64,000 bases of DNA from Brachybacterium sp. UMB0905 (GCF_002871795.1 NZ_PNHL01000006.1:177476-241475); one strand, 5' to 3'; counted from the stretch's first letter, positions 1-8,673 are shown. Notes: generated by a model from the sequence alone, not told the origin. Numbers and translations are program-made.

Positions 1-409
1 GCGTCTCCCCCAGCACCAGGCCGACCTCCCGCACCGCCTCCGGGTGCAGGCCGCCGTGATCGCGCACCGCATCCTCGAGGGTGGGGCCGGGGATGAACTC
101 GGTGACCACGAACGCATCGGCGGACTCGAGCTCAGCATCGAGGATCCGCACGATGTTGGCATTGCGGACCAGACGCTGCGCCCCCACCTCGCGGGCAAGA
201 CGCGCACGGGCTCGCGGGTCATCGGAGATCTCATGGCGCAGCAGCTTGATCGCCACATCCTGGCCGTCGGCGTCCGTCGCCCGGTACACGATCCCCATGC
301 CGCCGGCGCCGATGCGACTCTGGATCTCATAGCCGGATTCCTCGGCGAGCGCCACCAGACGCGGGTCGCGGGACCCGGGGTGGCGGCGCACAGGGCGAGG
401 GGCGGACAT
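1..409 (-). CDS. Ser/Thr protein kinase, N-terminal part (runs off left edge)
   Basis: This is the first 136 codons of a Hanks-type Ser/Thr kinase that transfers ATP phosphate to proteins. The glycine-rich loop IGAGGMGIVYRA lies at residues 33-44 and the VAIK lysine at residue 55. An alpha-C region (REVGAQRL) and the hinge VTEFIPGPTL follow. The catalytic loop and any membrane or PASTA domain lie outside the window. ATG at 409 is chosen because a TAGCAT -10 hexamer ends 7 bases upstream (417-422), which suggests a leaderless mRNA. ATG at 418 is in frame but falls inside that hexamer. The gene diverges from the AIM24 gene. Family assignment is firm; the specific kinase cannot be named. Confidence 0.88.
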   Translation of the reverse strand, partial: MSAPRPVRRHPGSRDPRLVALAEESGYEIQSRIGAGGMGIVYRATDADGQDVAIKLLRHEISDDPRARARLAREVGAQRLVRNANIVRILDAELESADAFVVTEFIPGPTLEDAVRDHGGLHPEAVREVGLVLGET

Positions 410-416
410 GATCGCC

Positions 417-422
417 ATGCTA
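417..422 (-). promoter_or_regulatory. -10 hexamer TAGCAT of the kinase gene
   Basis: TAGCAT on the minus strand with 7 bases to the ATG at 409. This spacing puts the predicted transcription start at the start codon, with no room for a ribosome binding site. Confidence 0.5.
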
Positions 423-604
423 CGAGGACACGCCTGACCCAGCCCGGCATCGGCCCCGGATTCACCGTTCTCCCACGTGTCATCCGCGCGATGCTCCCGA
501 GACGGACCAATATGGCCGCAGGCGTGAGAGGATCCCGTCGGCGGCGCGGTGGGTGCCGTCACGGGACCGCCGCGGACGGCCCGTCGGATCCGGAAGGGAA
601 CCCC

Positions 605-1282
605 ATGCGCTCAAACCTGTTCGACGCCGCCAACCAGGAGCGGCAGACCACCGATCGGTGGGCTCTGCAGTCCTCCAAGATGCTGCGCTGCGTGCTGCAC
701 CCGCAGGCACCGGAGATCATCTCTGCCGCCGGCGCGATGGTCGCCTACCAGGGGCAGATGGACTTCTCGTACCAGGGCTCCGGCGGTGGCATGAAGCTGC
801 TGAAAAAGATGGCCACCGGGGAGGGCGCGAACATGATGCGCACCCGCGGGCACGGTGAGGTCTTCTACGCCCGCCACGCCGAGGAGATCTTCCTGATCCA
901 GCTCGAGGGCGATGCCCTGACGCTGAACACGAAGAACATGCTGGCCTTCGACTCCACCATCCAGTGGGATATCCGCTCCCTGGGCGGGGCCGGGTTCATG
1001 GCCGGAGGCCTGTTCAACCTGTTCCTACAGGGTCAGGGCATGGTCGCCGTCACGAGCGACGGTCCGCCGATGCTGCTGGACTGCTCGCAGCAGCCCACTT
1101 TCGTGGACCCGCAGGCAGCGGTGTGCTGGAGCGCGAACCTCACCCCGCAGATCAAGAACGACTTCAAGATGGGTTCCCTGATCGGCCGCGGCTCCGGCGA
1201 GTCCTTCCAGCTGGCCTTCCACGGTCCCGGCTTCGTGGTGGTCCAGCCCTCCGAGGGCCCGCCCGTCGTCACCACCTCTTGA
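605..1282 (+). CDS. AIM24 family protein
   Basis: A 225-residue protein of the AIM24 (DUF124/TraT-like) family, a beta-rich double-psi-like fold common in actinobacteria and of unknown biochemical role. The central glycine-rich stretch from GQMDFSYQGSGGGMKLLKK through FYARHAEEIFLIQLEGD and the end HGPGFVVVQPSEGPP are typical of the family. The reading frame is open upstream to 44, but ATG at 605 is chosen because a GGAAGGGAA ribosome binding site precedes it and the upstream part overlaps the kinase gene on the other strand. The gene ends 52 bases before the ATP-grasp/alpha-E gene, on the same strand but probably a separate unit, because that gene has its own -10. No signal peptide is seen. 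Confidence 0.87.
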   Translation: MRSNLFDAANQERQTTDRWALQSSKMLRCVLHPQAPEIISAAGAMVAYQGQMDFSYQGSGGGMKLLKKMATGEGANMMRTRGHGEVFYARHAEEIFLIQLEGDALTLNTKNMLAFDSTIQWDIRSLGGAGFMAGGLFNLFLQGQGMVAVTSDGPPMLLDCSQQPTFVDPQAAVCWSANLTPQIKNDFKMGSLIGRGSGESFQLAFHGPGFVVVQPSEGPPVVTTS

Positions 1283-1322
1283 CCTGCGCGGGACGGCGCC
1301 GCAGGCCCCGCGGCTTGGCCCC

Positions 1323-1328
1323 TACGAT
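1323..1328 (+). promoter_or_regulatory. -10 hexamer TACGAT, leaderless start
   Basis: TACGAT is followed after 6 bases by the GTG start at 1335. No Shine-Dalgarno sequence fits between them. Confidence 0.5.
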
Positions 1329-1334
1329 GGAGCG

Positions 1335-3641
1335 GTGACCTCTGCGACGTCTCCGGCGCTGCGCGCCGAGCTCGAGCTGCTGGGCGCCGATGGCCTGCGC
1401 CGGGCGGCCGCTGCGGCGGCCAGCCAGTTCGCCGGGGACGGGTCCCCGGCCGCGCCGACGGTGGACCCGATCCCGGTGGTGCTCGGCGCCGAGGAGTGGG
1501 AGCAGCTCACGGCGGGGCTGATCCAGCGCCTGCGCCTGCTGGATGCGCTGCACGCGGACCTGTACGGGCCGCGCACCGTGCTGACCGCGGAGCTCACCCC
1601 CGTGGCCGAGCTGCTCGCGGACCCGCGGTACCTGCGCACCGCCGTTGGGATCCCCAGCGCACGTGGCGGTGGACTGTTCGCCCTGGCCACGACGGTGATC
1701 CGCAAGGCCGATGGGAGCTGGGCGGTGCTCGAGGACGCGGCCGATGTGCCCGATGGCGCCGGCACCGCGCTGGAGCTGCGCCGCGTGCTCTCGCGCAGCA
1801 CGCCGGCCCTGTATCGCTCGACGCCGCTGCGGCGCCTGCACCCCTTCTTCGACACCGCCCGCGCCGCGCTGCACGAGCGGTTGCGCGCCCGCGGCCGGGC
1901 CGGGCGGGCCGTCGTGCTCATCGATGACCGGGCCGATCCGCTGCGCGCGGCCGATCACCACTGGATCGCGAACCTGCTGGGCGCCCCCGCGGTCTCCCCC
2001 GCGGATCTGCGCACCGGATCCGGGTCCCTCACACTGCGCCTGCCCGGCCCGGACCGGAATGCGCAGGAACCGGTGGATGCGGTGCTGCGCCTGATTCCCT
2101 CGCAGCTGCTGGATCCGCTGGATCTGGGGCCGACGCCGCTGGATGGGGTGACGGGTCTGGTGGAGGCGGCGCGCTGCGGGGATGTGGAGGTGCTGAACCC
2201 GCTCGGGGCCGGGCTGCTGGAGAACCCCGCGCTGCGGGAGGCGCTGCCGGATCTGTGCCGCCACCTGCTGCATGAGGATCTGCAGCTGCGGCCCGCCCCC
2301 GCGCAAGCCAAGCCCGCCGGGGCGGCGTCCCTGGACCCGGAGGGTGGGAACCAGCTCGTGGAGCGCCCCGTGCAGCTGCGCCTTCTTGTACTCGCCACGG
2401 CCGAGGGGTACGAGGTGATGCCCGGAGGGGTGGCGCGCACGGCCGATGCGCACGCCCCGGCGCTCAAGGACATCTGGGTGCAGGTCCCGCAGACAGCCGG
2501 GAGCGAGAGCCTAGAGCTGAGCCTCGGGGCGAGCAGCCCCCGGGACCTCGCCACCTACCCGGCGATGAGCCGCTCGATCGGTTCGGACCTGTTCTGGTTC
2601 GGCCGCTACCTCGAACGGGTCGACGCGACCGCCAGACTGCTGCGCACTGTGCTGGATACCGTCAACGACCTCGATGCGGAGCCCGGGACAGCGGCCCGTA
2701 CCGCCCAGGGCGTGCTACTGCGCGCGATCACAGAGGTGACCACCACCTCCCCCGGTTTCCACGCCGTGGACCTCAGCGATGCCGAGGAGGTGACCGCCGA
2801 GCTCGCCTCGCTGCTGGGTGACCGCACCCGCCCCGGCTCCCTGGCCCAGTCCTTCGAGGCCCTCGCCCACAGCTCCCGCACTCTGCGCGATGTGGTCTCC
2901 GAGGATGTCTGGCCAGTGATCGCACGGCTGCGCCGCACCGTCCGCACCCTGGATCCTGCCGGCCCCGTCCCCCTCGAGCAGGGCCTGACCGCGGTGATCG
3001 ACGGCTGCCTCACCTTCTCCGGGGCGATCGCCGATTCGATGCCCCGCACTCTGGGCTGGGACCTGCTCGAGGCGGGCCGCAAGCTCGAGCGCTCCCTCAC
3101 GGTTCTTGCGCTCCTGCGCGCGATCCTGGGGCGGCGCCGCGCGCGGCGGGTCGAGGCCCGCACCGCCGCAGCGCTCGTGGCGATCACCGAATCGGGCGCC
3201 TCCTACCGCCGGGCCTTCCACGCCGCCGCCCAACCGGAGCTGGTGCTCGAGCTGCTGCTGGCCGATCCTGCGCTGCCACGGTCGATCGCCTTTCAGCTGC
3301 AGCGGCTGGGCCAGGTGCTGGACCGTCTGCCGGAAGGGTCGCCCTCGGCGGCGCTGCGCACCCCCCTCACGGCGCTGCGCAGCCGCGTCGCCGAGTGGGA
3401 GCCGCGCGAGCTGCTGTGCCCGCTCGAGGGGCCCGATGGGGCCGATGGGGCCGACCGGGTTGATAGGGCCGATGAGATTGATGGGCCTGATGGGGTTGAT
3501 GGGCCTGATGGGGCGCCGACGGCGCTGCTTGCCGAGGCCGATGCCGCCGTGAGCACCCTGCGGGAGCTCGCCACCAAGCTCGAGCAACACTACTTCCACG
3601 CCTCGGAGTCCACCTCGCACTGGGGGATCGACGATGTCTGA
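1335..3641 (+). CDS. Fused circularly permuted ATP-grasp / alpha-E domain protein
   Basis: A 768-residue fusion of two proteins that are usually separate. Residues 1 to about 400 resemble the circularly permuted ATP-grasp type 2 proteins (DUF404/DUF407), seen in DPIPVVLGAEEWEQL and the LIQRLRLLDALHADLYG block. From about 411, MSRSIGSDLFWFGRYLERVD starts an alpha-E (DUF403) domain of helices reaching about 690. Comparative genomics predicts that this family, with an adjacent transglutaminase, makes or breaks peptide-like bonds; the substrate is unknown. The ATP-grasp part seems shorter than usual, so activity is uncertain. Residues 699-726 are a low-complexity stretch rich in Asp, Gly and Pro, encoded by a degenerate ATGGGGC(C/T) repeat. 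The GTG start follows a -10 by 6 bases. The 3' end overlaps the transglutaminase gene by 8 bases. Confidence 0.85.
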   Translation: MTSATSPALRAELELLGADGLRRAAAAAASQFAGDGSPAAPTVDPIPVVLGAEEWEQLTAGLIQRLRLLDALHADLYGPRTVLTAELTPVAELLADPRYLRTAVGIPSARGGGLFALATTVIRKADGSWAVLEDAADVPDGAGTALELRRVLSRSTPALYRSTPLRRLHPFFDTARAALHERLRARGRAGRAVVLIDDRADPLRAADHHWIANLLGAPAVSPADLRTGSGSLTLRLPGPDRNAQEPVDAVLRLIPSQLLDPLDLGPTPLDGVTGLVEAARCGDVEVLNPLGAGLLENPALREALPDLCRHLLHEDLQLRPAPAQAKPAGAASLDPEGGNQLVERPVQLRLLVLATAEGYEVMPGGVARTADAHAPALKDIWVQVPQTAGSESLELSLGASSPRDLATYPAMSRSIGSDLFWFGRYLERVDATARLLRTVLDTVNDLDAEPGTAARTAQGVLLRAITEVTTTSPGFHAVDLSDAEEVTAELASLLGDRTRPGSLAQSFEALAHSSRTLRDVVSEDVWPVIARLRRTVRTLDPAGPVPLEQGLTAVIDGCLTFSGAIADSMPRTLGWDLLEAGRKLERSLTVLALLRAILGRRRARRVEARTAAALVAITESGASYRRAFHAAAQPELVLELLLADPALPRSIAFQLQRLGQVLDRLPEGSPSAALRTPLTALRSRVAEWEPRELLCPLEGPDGADGADRVDRADEIDGPDGVDGPDGAPTALLAEADAAVSTLRELATKLEQHYFHASESTSHWGIDDV
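3431..3514 (+). repeat. Degenerate short tandem repeat inside the alpha-E coding region
   Basis: A run of GATGGGGCC/GATGGGCCT-like 9-base units in frame gives a Gly-Pro-Asp-Gly-Ala/Val-Asp linker near the C-terminus. It keeps frame and probably varies in length between strains. Confidence 0.7.
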
Positions 3642-4650
3642 GCCCACCCGCCCCACGTCCTCCACCCCGCAGCAGCCCCGGCCTCTGATCCCACTGCTGG
3701 ATGAGAGCGCCGACCCGTCGGACCCCATCCACTACCGCATCCACCACCTGACCGCCTACCGGTACGCGAAACCGGTGACCCGCAACTACGGGCGCGCCCA
3801 TGTGGAGCCGCGCGCCACCACCCACCAGCGCGTCCTCTCCCACGAGGTGGTGGTGGACCCGGCACCGGCACAACTGACCGCACACACCGACTTCTACGGC
3901 AACTCCTCCACATACCTGCTGGTGGATGAGCGGCATGAGCACCTGGATGTGCATTCCCACGCCCGCGTGGCCGTGGCCGAGCGACGCTACCCCCTGGACG
4001 CGATCTCACGCCCCTTCGAACGCTGCCGACCAACGCACTGGGGCCCGCTGCTGCCCGATGCGAATCTCGACTTCACCCACCCCTCGCCCCGGATCCCCGA
4101 GACCGCCGCCGCGCACGAGCTGAGCGCCGCCGTGTTCACGCCCGGGCGCGCGATCGGCGAATGCCTCGCGGATCTCACCGCCCTGATCCACAGCGACTTC
4201 ACGTACGACACCGCCGCGACCACCGTCACCTCCACGCTGCAGGACGTGCTGGAGGCCCGTCGGGGTGTCTGTCAGGACTTCGCTCACGCCGGGATCGCCG
4301 CGGTGCGGGCCGCGGGACTCGCCGCCCGATACGTCTCCGGCTACCTGCGCACCGCCCCATCGGCCCGCGGGACGCTCGGCACCGAGCCGGCCGGGCAGAT
4401 GGTCGGCTCCGCCGCAAGTCACGCCTGGCTGTCCGTGCTGGTGCCGGGCACCGGCTGGGTGGACATCGACCCGACCAACCGCACCTTCGTGGACCAGCGC
4501 TTCGTCACCACCGCCTGGGGACGGGACTACGCCGATGTGCCGCCGCTGAAGGGCATCGTGGTGGGGCCACCCGGGGCACGCAGCACCCTGCGCGTGGCCG
4601 TCGAGGTGGTGCCGGAAGAGCCCCCGGCCGATGAGACGCCGAGGCCCTGA
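3634..4650 (+). CDS. Transglutaminase-family cysteine protease/amidase
   Basis: A 338-residue protein with the bacterial transglutaminase N-terminal domain (YRIHHLTAYRYAKPV at about 31-45) followed by a transglutaminase-like catalytic core. The Cys-His-Asp triad is visible: the cysteine of RRGVCQDFAH near residue 213, the histidine of SHAWLSV near 263, and the aspartate of WVDIDPTN near 279. It partners the ATP-grasp/alpha-E protein, whose gene it overlaps by 8 bases, so the two are almost certainly co-translated. It lacks an obvious signal peptide and is probably cytoplasmic. The likely reaction is hydrolysis or transfer at an amide bond made by the ATP-grasp partner; that is inference from the conserved gene pairing. 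Confidence 0.9.
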   Translation: MSEPTRPTSSTPQQPRPLIPLLDESADPSDPIHYRIHHLTAYRYAKPVTRNYGRAHVEPRATTHQRVLSHEVVVDPAPAQLTAHTDFYGNSSTYLLVDERHEHLDVHSHARVAVAERRYPLDAISRPFERCRPTHWGPLLPDANLDFTHPSPRIPETAAAHELSAAVFTPGRAIGECLADLTALIHSDFTYDTAATTVTSTLQDVLEARRGVCQDFAHAGIAAVRAAGLAARYVSGYLRTAPSARGTLGTEPAGQMVGSAASHAWLSVLVPGTGWVDIDPTNRTFVDQRFVTTAWGRDYADVPPLKGIVVGPPGARSTLRVAVEVVPEEPPADETPRP

Positions 4651-4723
4651 GCCATGACGGCATCGTGACGGGTCCGTGACCTGCACCAGGACCATCGCCG
4701 AAGCGTTTCGCGCACCGCGGGCG

Positions 4724-4729
4724 TATCCT
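4724..4729 (+). promoter_or_regulatory. -10 hexamer TATCCT upstream of the FNT gene
   Basis: TATCCT lies about 93 bases upstream of the ATG at 4822, implying a leader of about 85 bases. No recognisable -35 or FNR box was found. Confidence 0.35.
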
Positions 4730-4821
4730 CAGCCCTGACCATCGTTGGGCAGTGTTGCTCACGTGGCTGCACTGATGTGCAGCGCATCGCCCCCTCTTTT
4801 GCGAATCGCAGGACAGGAATC

Positions 4822-5733
4822 ATGAACGCCTCCTCAACTCCCCCCACCGCTGCACCGGCACCGCCGAACACGCAGATCCCCACCCCGAAGGCGCTCGCCA
4901 AGGCCCTCGAAGACGGGATGTACGCCAAGGCCACCGCCCCGCTGCTGCAGATGTTCCTGCAGACCCTCACCGGCGGCGCGTTCATCGCCTTCGGCTTCAT
5001 CTTCATGGTCACCTCCCAGCAGGGCATCAGCGACTGGCCCACCGGCGTCGGCAAGGTACTCGGCGGCGTCGTGTTCTCCGTGGGCCTCGGCCTCGTGGTG
5101 ATCTCCGGCTCGGACCTGTTCACCGGCACCACGATGACGGTCATGCCGCGCCTGTCCGGCCGCATCGGCACGGGCAAGATGCTCACGCACTGGATCGTGT
5201 CCATCGTCGGGAACTTCATCGGCTCCGTCGTGATGGCCGTGCTGATCATCCTCGGCGGCACCCACGCCTCCAACAAGTCGGCCTGGGGCATGACGGTTCT
5301 GAACATCACGCAGGCCAAGCTCGGCTATGACTGGCACCAGGCGTTCTTCCTGGGCCTGCTGGCGAACTTCGCGGTGTGCCTGGCGGTGTGGGTCTCGATC
5401 GCCGGCAAGACCGTGGCTGACAAGATCCTCGCCGTCGCCGGTCCGATCGCCCTGTTCGTCGCCTCCGGTTTCGAGCACTCGGTGGCCAACATGTTCATGC
5501 TGCCCCTGGGCTGGATGATCAAGACCTTCGCCGGGGACAAGTTCTGGAGCGGCGAGGCACTCGCCGATGCCGGCAAGTCCGCCGCCGACTACGCGGACAT
5601 CACCGCCCTCTCCGTCCTGTGGGACAACCTCATCCCGGTGCTGCTGGGCAACATCGTGGGCGGCGCCGTGTTCGTCGGCGTCTACTTCTGGGCGATCTAC
5701 CGTCGCGGCGACGCCGACATCGCCAAGGCGTGA
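4822..5733 (+). CDS. Formate/nitrite transporter (FNT) family channel
   Basis: A 303-residue membrane protein of the FocA/NirC family, pentameric channels for small monovalent anions such as formate, nitrite or hydrosulfide. About six hydrophobic helices follow a Pro/Ala-rich N-terminus. Family-typical segments include SGSDLFTGTT in the first half-repeat, then NFIGSVVMAVLI, LLANFAVCLAVWVS and ASGFEHSVANMFMLPLG, which carries the second-half histidine region. ATG at 4822 is preferred over an in-frame upstream start at 4777 because GGACAGGA sits just before it. It is monocistronic, ended by the large hairpin at 5778-5823. No nitrite reductase or formate lyase lies nearby, so the substrate cannot be read from context. 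Confidence 0.92.
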   Translation: MNASSTPPTAAPAPPNTQIPTPKALAKALEDGMYAKATAPLLQMFLQTLTGGAFIAFGFIFMVTSQQGISDWPTGVGKVLGGVVFSVGLGLVVISGSDLFTGTTMTVMPRLSGRIGTGKMLTHWIVSIVGNFIGSVVMAVLIILGGTHASNKSAWGMTVLNITQAKLGYDWHQAFFLGLLANFAVCLAVWVSIAGKTVADKILAVAGPIALFVASGFEHSVANMFMLPLGWMIKTFAGDKFWSGEALADAGKSAADYADITALSVLWDNLIPVLLGNIVGGAVFVGVYFWAIYRRGDADIAKA

Positions 5734-5777
5734 GCCCGTCGGTCCCCTGACCCCCTGCCGACCCCCATCGGCACCCT

Positions 5778-5823
5778 GCGGCCCCGGCCGGGACATCGAC
5801 CATGATGTCCCCACCGGGGCCGC
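5778..5823 (+). terminator. Strong hairpin terminator after the FNT gene
   Basis: GCGGCCCCGG (5778-5787) pairs perfectly with CCGGGGCCGC (5814-5823), and GGGACATC pairs with GATGTCCC inside it. There is no T-run, as is usual for actinobacterial terminators. Confidence 0.7.
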
Positions 5824-5915
5824 ATCATGTCTCTGCATCATGTCTGCACTGTGGAGGGTCCGTGGAGGCCGCGTCGAGCCGCTCACACGGACCTGACCGG
5901 GCATGAGAGCGCCGA

Positions 5916-5921
5916 TAGAGT
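5916..5921 (+). promoter_or_regulatory. -10 hexamer TAGAGT upstream of fprA
   Basis: TAGAGT about 83 bases before the fprA ATG. The same hexamer precedes pgm at 25620. Confidence 0.35.
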
Positions 5922-6003
5922 GGTCCGCAGCTTCCAGCCGCCGCCCCCGTCGGGCCGGGCGGCATTCCGACCCGGCGCGCTCGCGCCACGAGACCGAGGT
6001 GAG

Positions 6004-7488
6004 ATGTCCTCCTCCCAGCAGCCCTTCCGTCTGGCCGTGATCGGCTCCGGCCCCGCCGGCGTCTACGCCGCCGAGACCCTGCTGCGCTCGGCGCCCGTCA
6101 AAGGCGGGGAGCTCGAGGTCTCCATCGACCTGTTCGACAAGTACCCGGCGCCCTTCGGGCTGATCCGCTACGGCGTGGCCCCGGATCATCCGCGTATCAA
6201 GGGCATCATCACAGCGCTGCACCGCATCCTGGGCCGCGGCGACATCCGCTTCCTGGGGGACGTGGAGTTCGGCACCGATCTCACGCTCGAGGATCTGCGC
6301 ACCCACTACGACGCGGTCGTGTTCGCCACCGGCGCGCTCAAGGACGCGGACCTGCACATCCCCGGCATCGACCTGGAGGGCTCCTTCGGCGCCGCCGACT
6401 TCGTGGCCTGGTATGACGGCAACCCCGACTATCCACGCAGCTGGGACCTCTCCGCCGAGCAGGTCGCAGTGATCGGCAACGGCAACGTGGCGCTGGATAT
6501 TGCGCGCGTGCTCTCCAAGAGCGGCGACGAGATGCTGCGCACCGAGATCCCGCAGAACGTCCACGAAGGTCTCGCCGCGGCGCGCACCACGGATGTGCAT
6601 GTCTTCGGCCGCCGCGGCCCCGCCCAGACGAAGTTCTCCCCGCTCGAGGCGCGCGAGCTCGCCCACCCGAAGGGCCTGCAGGTCGTCATGGATCCGCGGG
6701 ACCTCGAGCAGGTCACGGAGGCCGAGTGGGAGGCGATCCGGGCCGATAAGCGCACCGATCAGGTGGTGCAGACCTTCGTGGGCTGGCTCGAGGATCAGCA
6801 GGCCCGGGAGGCCGCCGGCGAGGAGCCCACCGACCGTGAGGGCGGGCCGGTCAGCCGCCGCCTGCACATGCACTTCTGGCACCGTCCCGTCGAGGTGCTC
6901 GGCGAGGACGGGCAGGTCACCGGCATGCGCTTCGAGCGCACCCGGCTGGACGCCGACGGGAACCTCGAGGGCACCGGCGAGTTCGTGGACTACGAGCTGG
7001 ATGCGGTGTACCGCGCGGTGGGCTACCACGGCTCCGAGCTGCCGGGCATTCCCTACGACGCGCGCCGCGGCGTGATCACCAACAGCGCCGGCCGCGTCAC
7101 CGAGGCCGATGGCACCGTGCTGCCGGGCCTGTACACCAACGGCTGGATCAAGCGCGGGCCGGTGGGGCTGATCGGCGCCACGAAGTCCGATGCGCTCGAG
7201 ACCGTGGGCAGCCTGCTGGAGGACATCACCGTCGGCAGCCTCCCGCGCGCCGAGGTGCGCGATGACGAGGCGATCCTGCGCCTGCTCGAGGACCGCGGCG
7301 TGGAATACACGACCTGGGATGGCTGGATGGCGCTGGATGCGCACGAAAAGGCCCTGGGCGCCGCGAGCAAGGACGCCGACGGCGAGCCGCGCGCCCGCGT
7401 CAAGGTCGTGGACCGCGAAGAGATGGTCCGGATCAGCCGCGAAGGCATGGCGCAGGCCGCGGCGGGCGAGAGCGCGAGCGAGAGCTGA
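6004..7488 (+). CDS. fprA: Ferredoxin/adrenodoxin-NADP+ reductase
   Basis: A 494-residue FAD flavoprotein of the adrenodoxin-reductase/FprA type that passes electrons between NADPH and ferredoxin, for example to P450s or Fe-S assembly. The FAD dinucleotide motif VIGSGPAGVYAAE is at residues 12-24, followed by PAPFGLIRYGVAPDHP and the second nucleotide motif VIGNGNVALDIARVL near 154-168. The C-terminal flavin-contacting signature is GWIKRGPVGLIGATKSDALET. ATG at 6004 starts directly at the conserved N-terminus. It has an ordinary high-GC codon pattern. Its last part exists again, diverged and broken, at 8750-9137. No ferredoxin gene is adjacent. Confidence 0.93.
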   Translation: MSSSQQPFRLAVIGSGPAGVYAAETLLRSAPVKGGELEVSIDLFDKYPAPFGLIRYGVAPDHPRIKGIITALHRILGRGDIRFLGDVEFGTDLTLEDLRTHYDAVVFATGALKDADLHIPGIDLEGSFGAADFVAWYDGNPDYPRSWDLSAEQVAVIGNGNVALDIARVLSKSGDEMLRTEIPQNVHEGLAAARTTDVHVFGRRGPAQTKFSPLEARELAHPKGLQVVMDPRDLEQVTEAEWEAIRADKRTDQVVQTFVGWLEDQQAREAAGEEPTDREGGPVSRRLHMHFWHRPVEVLGEDGQVTGMRFERTRLDADGNLEGTGEFVDYELDAVYRAVGYHGSELPGIPYDARRGVITNSAGRVTEADGTVLPGLYTNGWIKRGPVGLIGATKSDALETVGSLLEDITVGSLPRAEVRDDEAILRLLEDRGVEYTTWDGWMALDAHEKALGAASKDADGEPRARVKVVDREEMVRISREGMAQAAAGESASES

Positions 7489-7669
7489 GGCGCGGCGCAG
7501 CCGACGGCTGACCCACGTGCGACGCCGCTAGCCCCGTCCCTCTCCGGCGCCAAGCCGCGTCAGTTCACCGCCTATACGACGGTAAGGATTGACGGGAGCC
7601 ACATGCGAGCAGCCATGGACAGGCACCTCAACGCTTGCCACAAGCGCGGCGACCATGTACGTTCACGCC

Positions 7670-7984
7670 ATGGATGTGAGAATAGCCACACCGTCGGAGG
7701 GTGAGCGTGACGCAGGGGCGCCCTGGGCGCCATTGCTCATAGGTGCTTGCTCCCTGCTTGTCATGACCATCCGATTCCCCCCGACAGACTTGACCGGCTG
7801 GCTTGCCAGTTCACTTCAGGTTCCCATTCAGATCATTTTGCTTGGATGTACAGCGCTTTGCTTGGCTGGATATCTCATCGCAAGAAAAACTGATTCAAGG
7901 GCCGGCGTTACCCTAAATAGCATCGTCGGGACTCTTGCGTTAGCGTCGGCCTTAACTTCCACTATCTCAATCCTCATCAACTGA
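7670..7984 (+). CDS. Small hydrophobic membrane protein, unknown
   Basis: A 104-residue protein not recognised from any family. Three hydrophobic stretches are visible: PLLIGACSLLVMTI near the N-terminus, PIQIILLGCTALCLAGYLIA in the middle, and a C-terminal GTLALASALTSTISILI, so it is probably a three-helix membrane protein. ATG at 7670 is the last good start before the body; ATG at 7655 is an in-frame alternative, and no clear ribosome binding site decides between them. Third positions hold far more A and T than neighbouring genes, and the region is visibly AT-richer, which suggests horizontal acquisition. Its stop (CTGA) overlaps a possible CTG start of the next gene, so the two look like one transcription unit. 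Confidence 0.6.
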   Translation: MDVRIATPSEGERDAGAPWAPLLIGACSLLVMTIRFPPTDLTGWLASSLQVPIQIILLGCTALCLAGYLIARKTDSRAGVTLNSIVGTLALASALTSTISILIN

Positions 7985-8052
7985 CCATTCGAATCCGCGA
8001 AAGAGGTATAGCTGAGAATAATCTAGGCCGCAGAACTATTCTTGGGGCGGGC

Positions 8053-8673
8053 ATGCTAGGCCTCGCCCTCGGAACCCTCCCGGCATCTATGGCCTCCGCC
8101 GAGGGAATAGGTCGCTCTCTCGAGTCCAGCCTAAAAGCTGCTCTCGCCGATCGCGCTACGAAGATTGGGGTACCACTGGAGGCGATAGAAGATCTTTCAT
8201 ATGAACCCACCCCTGAAGTCTTAGGTGAATACGCAGCCAACCCACAGGAGTGCGTTGCTGGGATCGCCGAACTCATCCTTCCCGACGAGTGCGACCAGTG
8301 CTCAAAGCCAACCAATTCAGCAGCCCCCACTGGACCCATCGCCTCCCCGACTGGGACTGCTACCTACAATGCCAAAGTGTTTGCCGGAGTGCCCGCTGGT
8401 GGCATATGTCAGATTCGACAGGACTTCAGGGCTACCGTCACCAACTATAGGGTCTCGGGAGTAAAGATCCTGGGGTCATCGTACGTGGTGGGCGTGTGCC
8501 TGTTTCAGTGGAGCCCCAATCGACAGTGGCATTCCATTTCGGGGAGGACCTTCAATCTCCGCATGAAGGGAACCTTCTCTGCCGTAATCAAAGGGGGGCC
8601 CATTACTTTTTCCGCGACCTTCTTGGCCATCTACGACATCCAGCGCAGCGGACTGAAGCAGCATTTCCAGTGA
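8053..8673 (+). CDS. Secreted protein of unknown function (low-GC cassette)
   Basis: An exported protein of 206 residues from ATG 8053; no family recognised. The frame stays open upstream to 7921 and encodes a twin-arginine-like element (GRRTILGAG) just before the ATG. The hydrophobic stretch then runs through MLGLALGTLPASMASA to a likely signal-peptidase cut after ASA. The true start is therefore probably upstream. The only plausible codon is CTG at 7981, overlapping the previous gene's stop as CTGA; no ATG, GTG or TTG is available. The mature part has five cysteines (PQEC, PDEC, DQCS, GICQ, GVCL) and a beta-rich C-terminal half. Codon use is AT-richer than the surroundings. A secreted toxin with the upstream membrane protein as immunity partner is only a hypothesis. 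Confidence 0.6.
   Translation: MLGLALGTLPASMASAEGIGRSLESSLKAALADRATKIGVPLEAIEDLSYEPTPEVLGEYAANPQECVAGIAELILPDECDQCSKPTNSAAPTGPIASPTGTATYNAKVFAGVPAGGICQIRQDFRATVTNYRVSGVKILGSSYVVGVCLFQWSPNRQWHSISGRTFNLRMKGTFSAVIKGGPITFSATFLAIYDIQRSGLKQHFQ

Noticed and set aside
4834..7344. 836-residue minus-strand open frame
   Set aside because: Antisense shadow crossing the FNT gene, its terminator and fprA, both of which are unmistakable.
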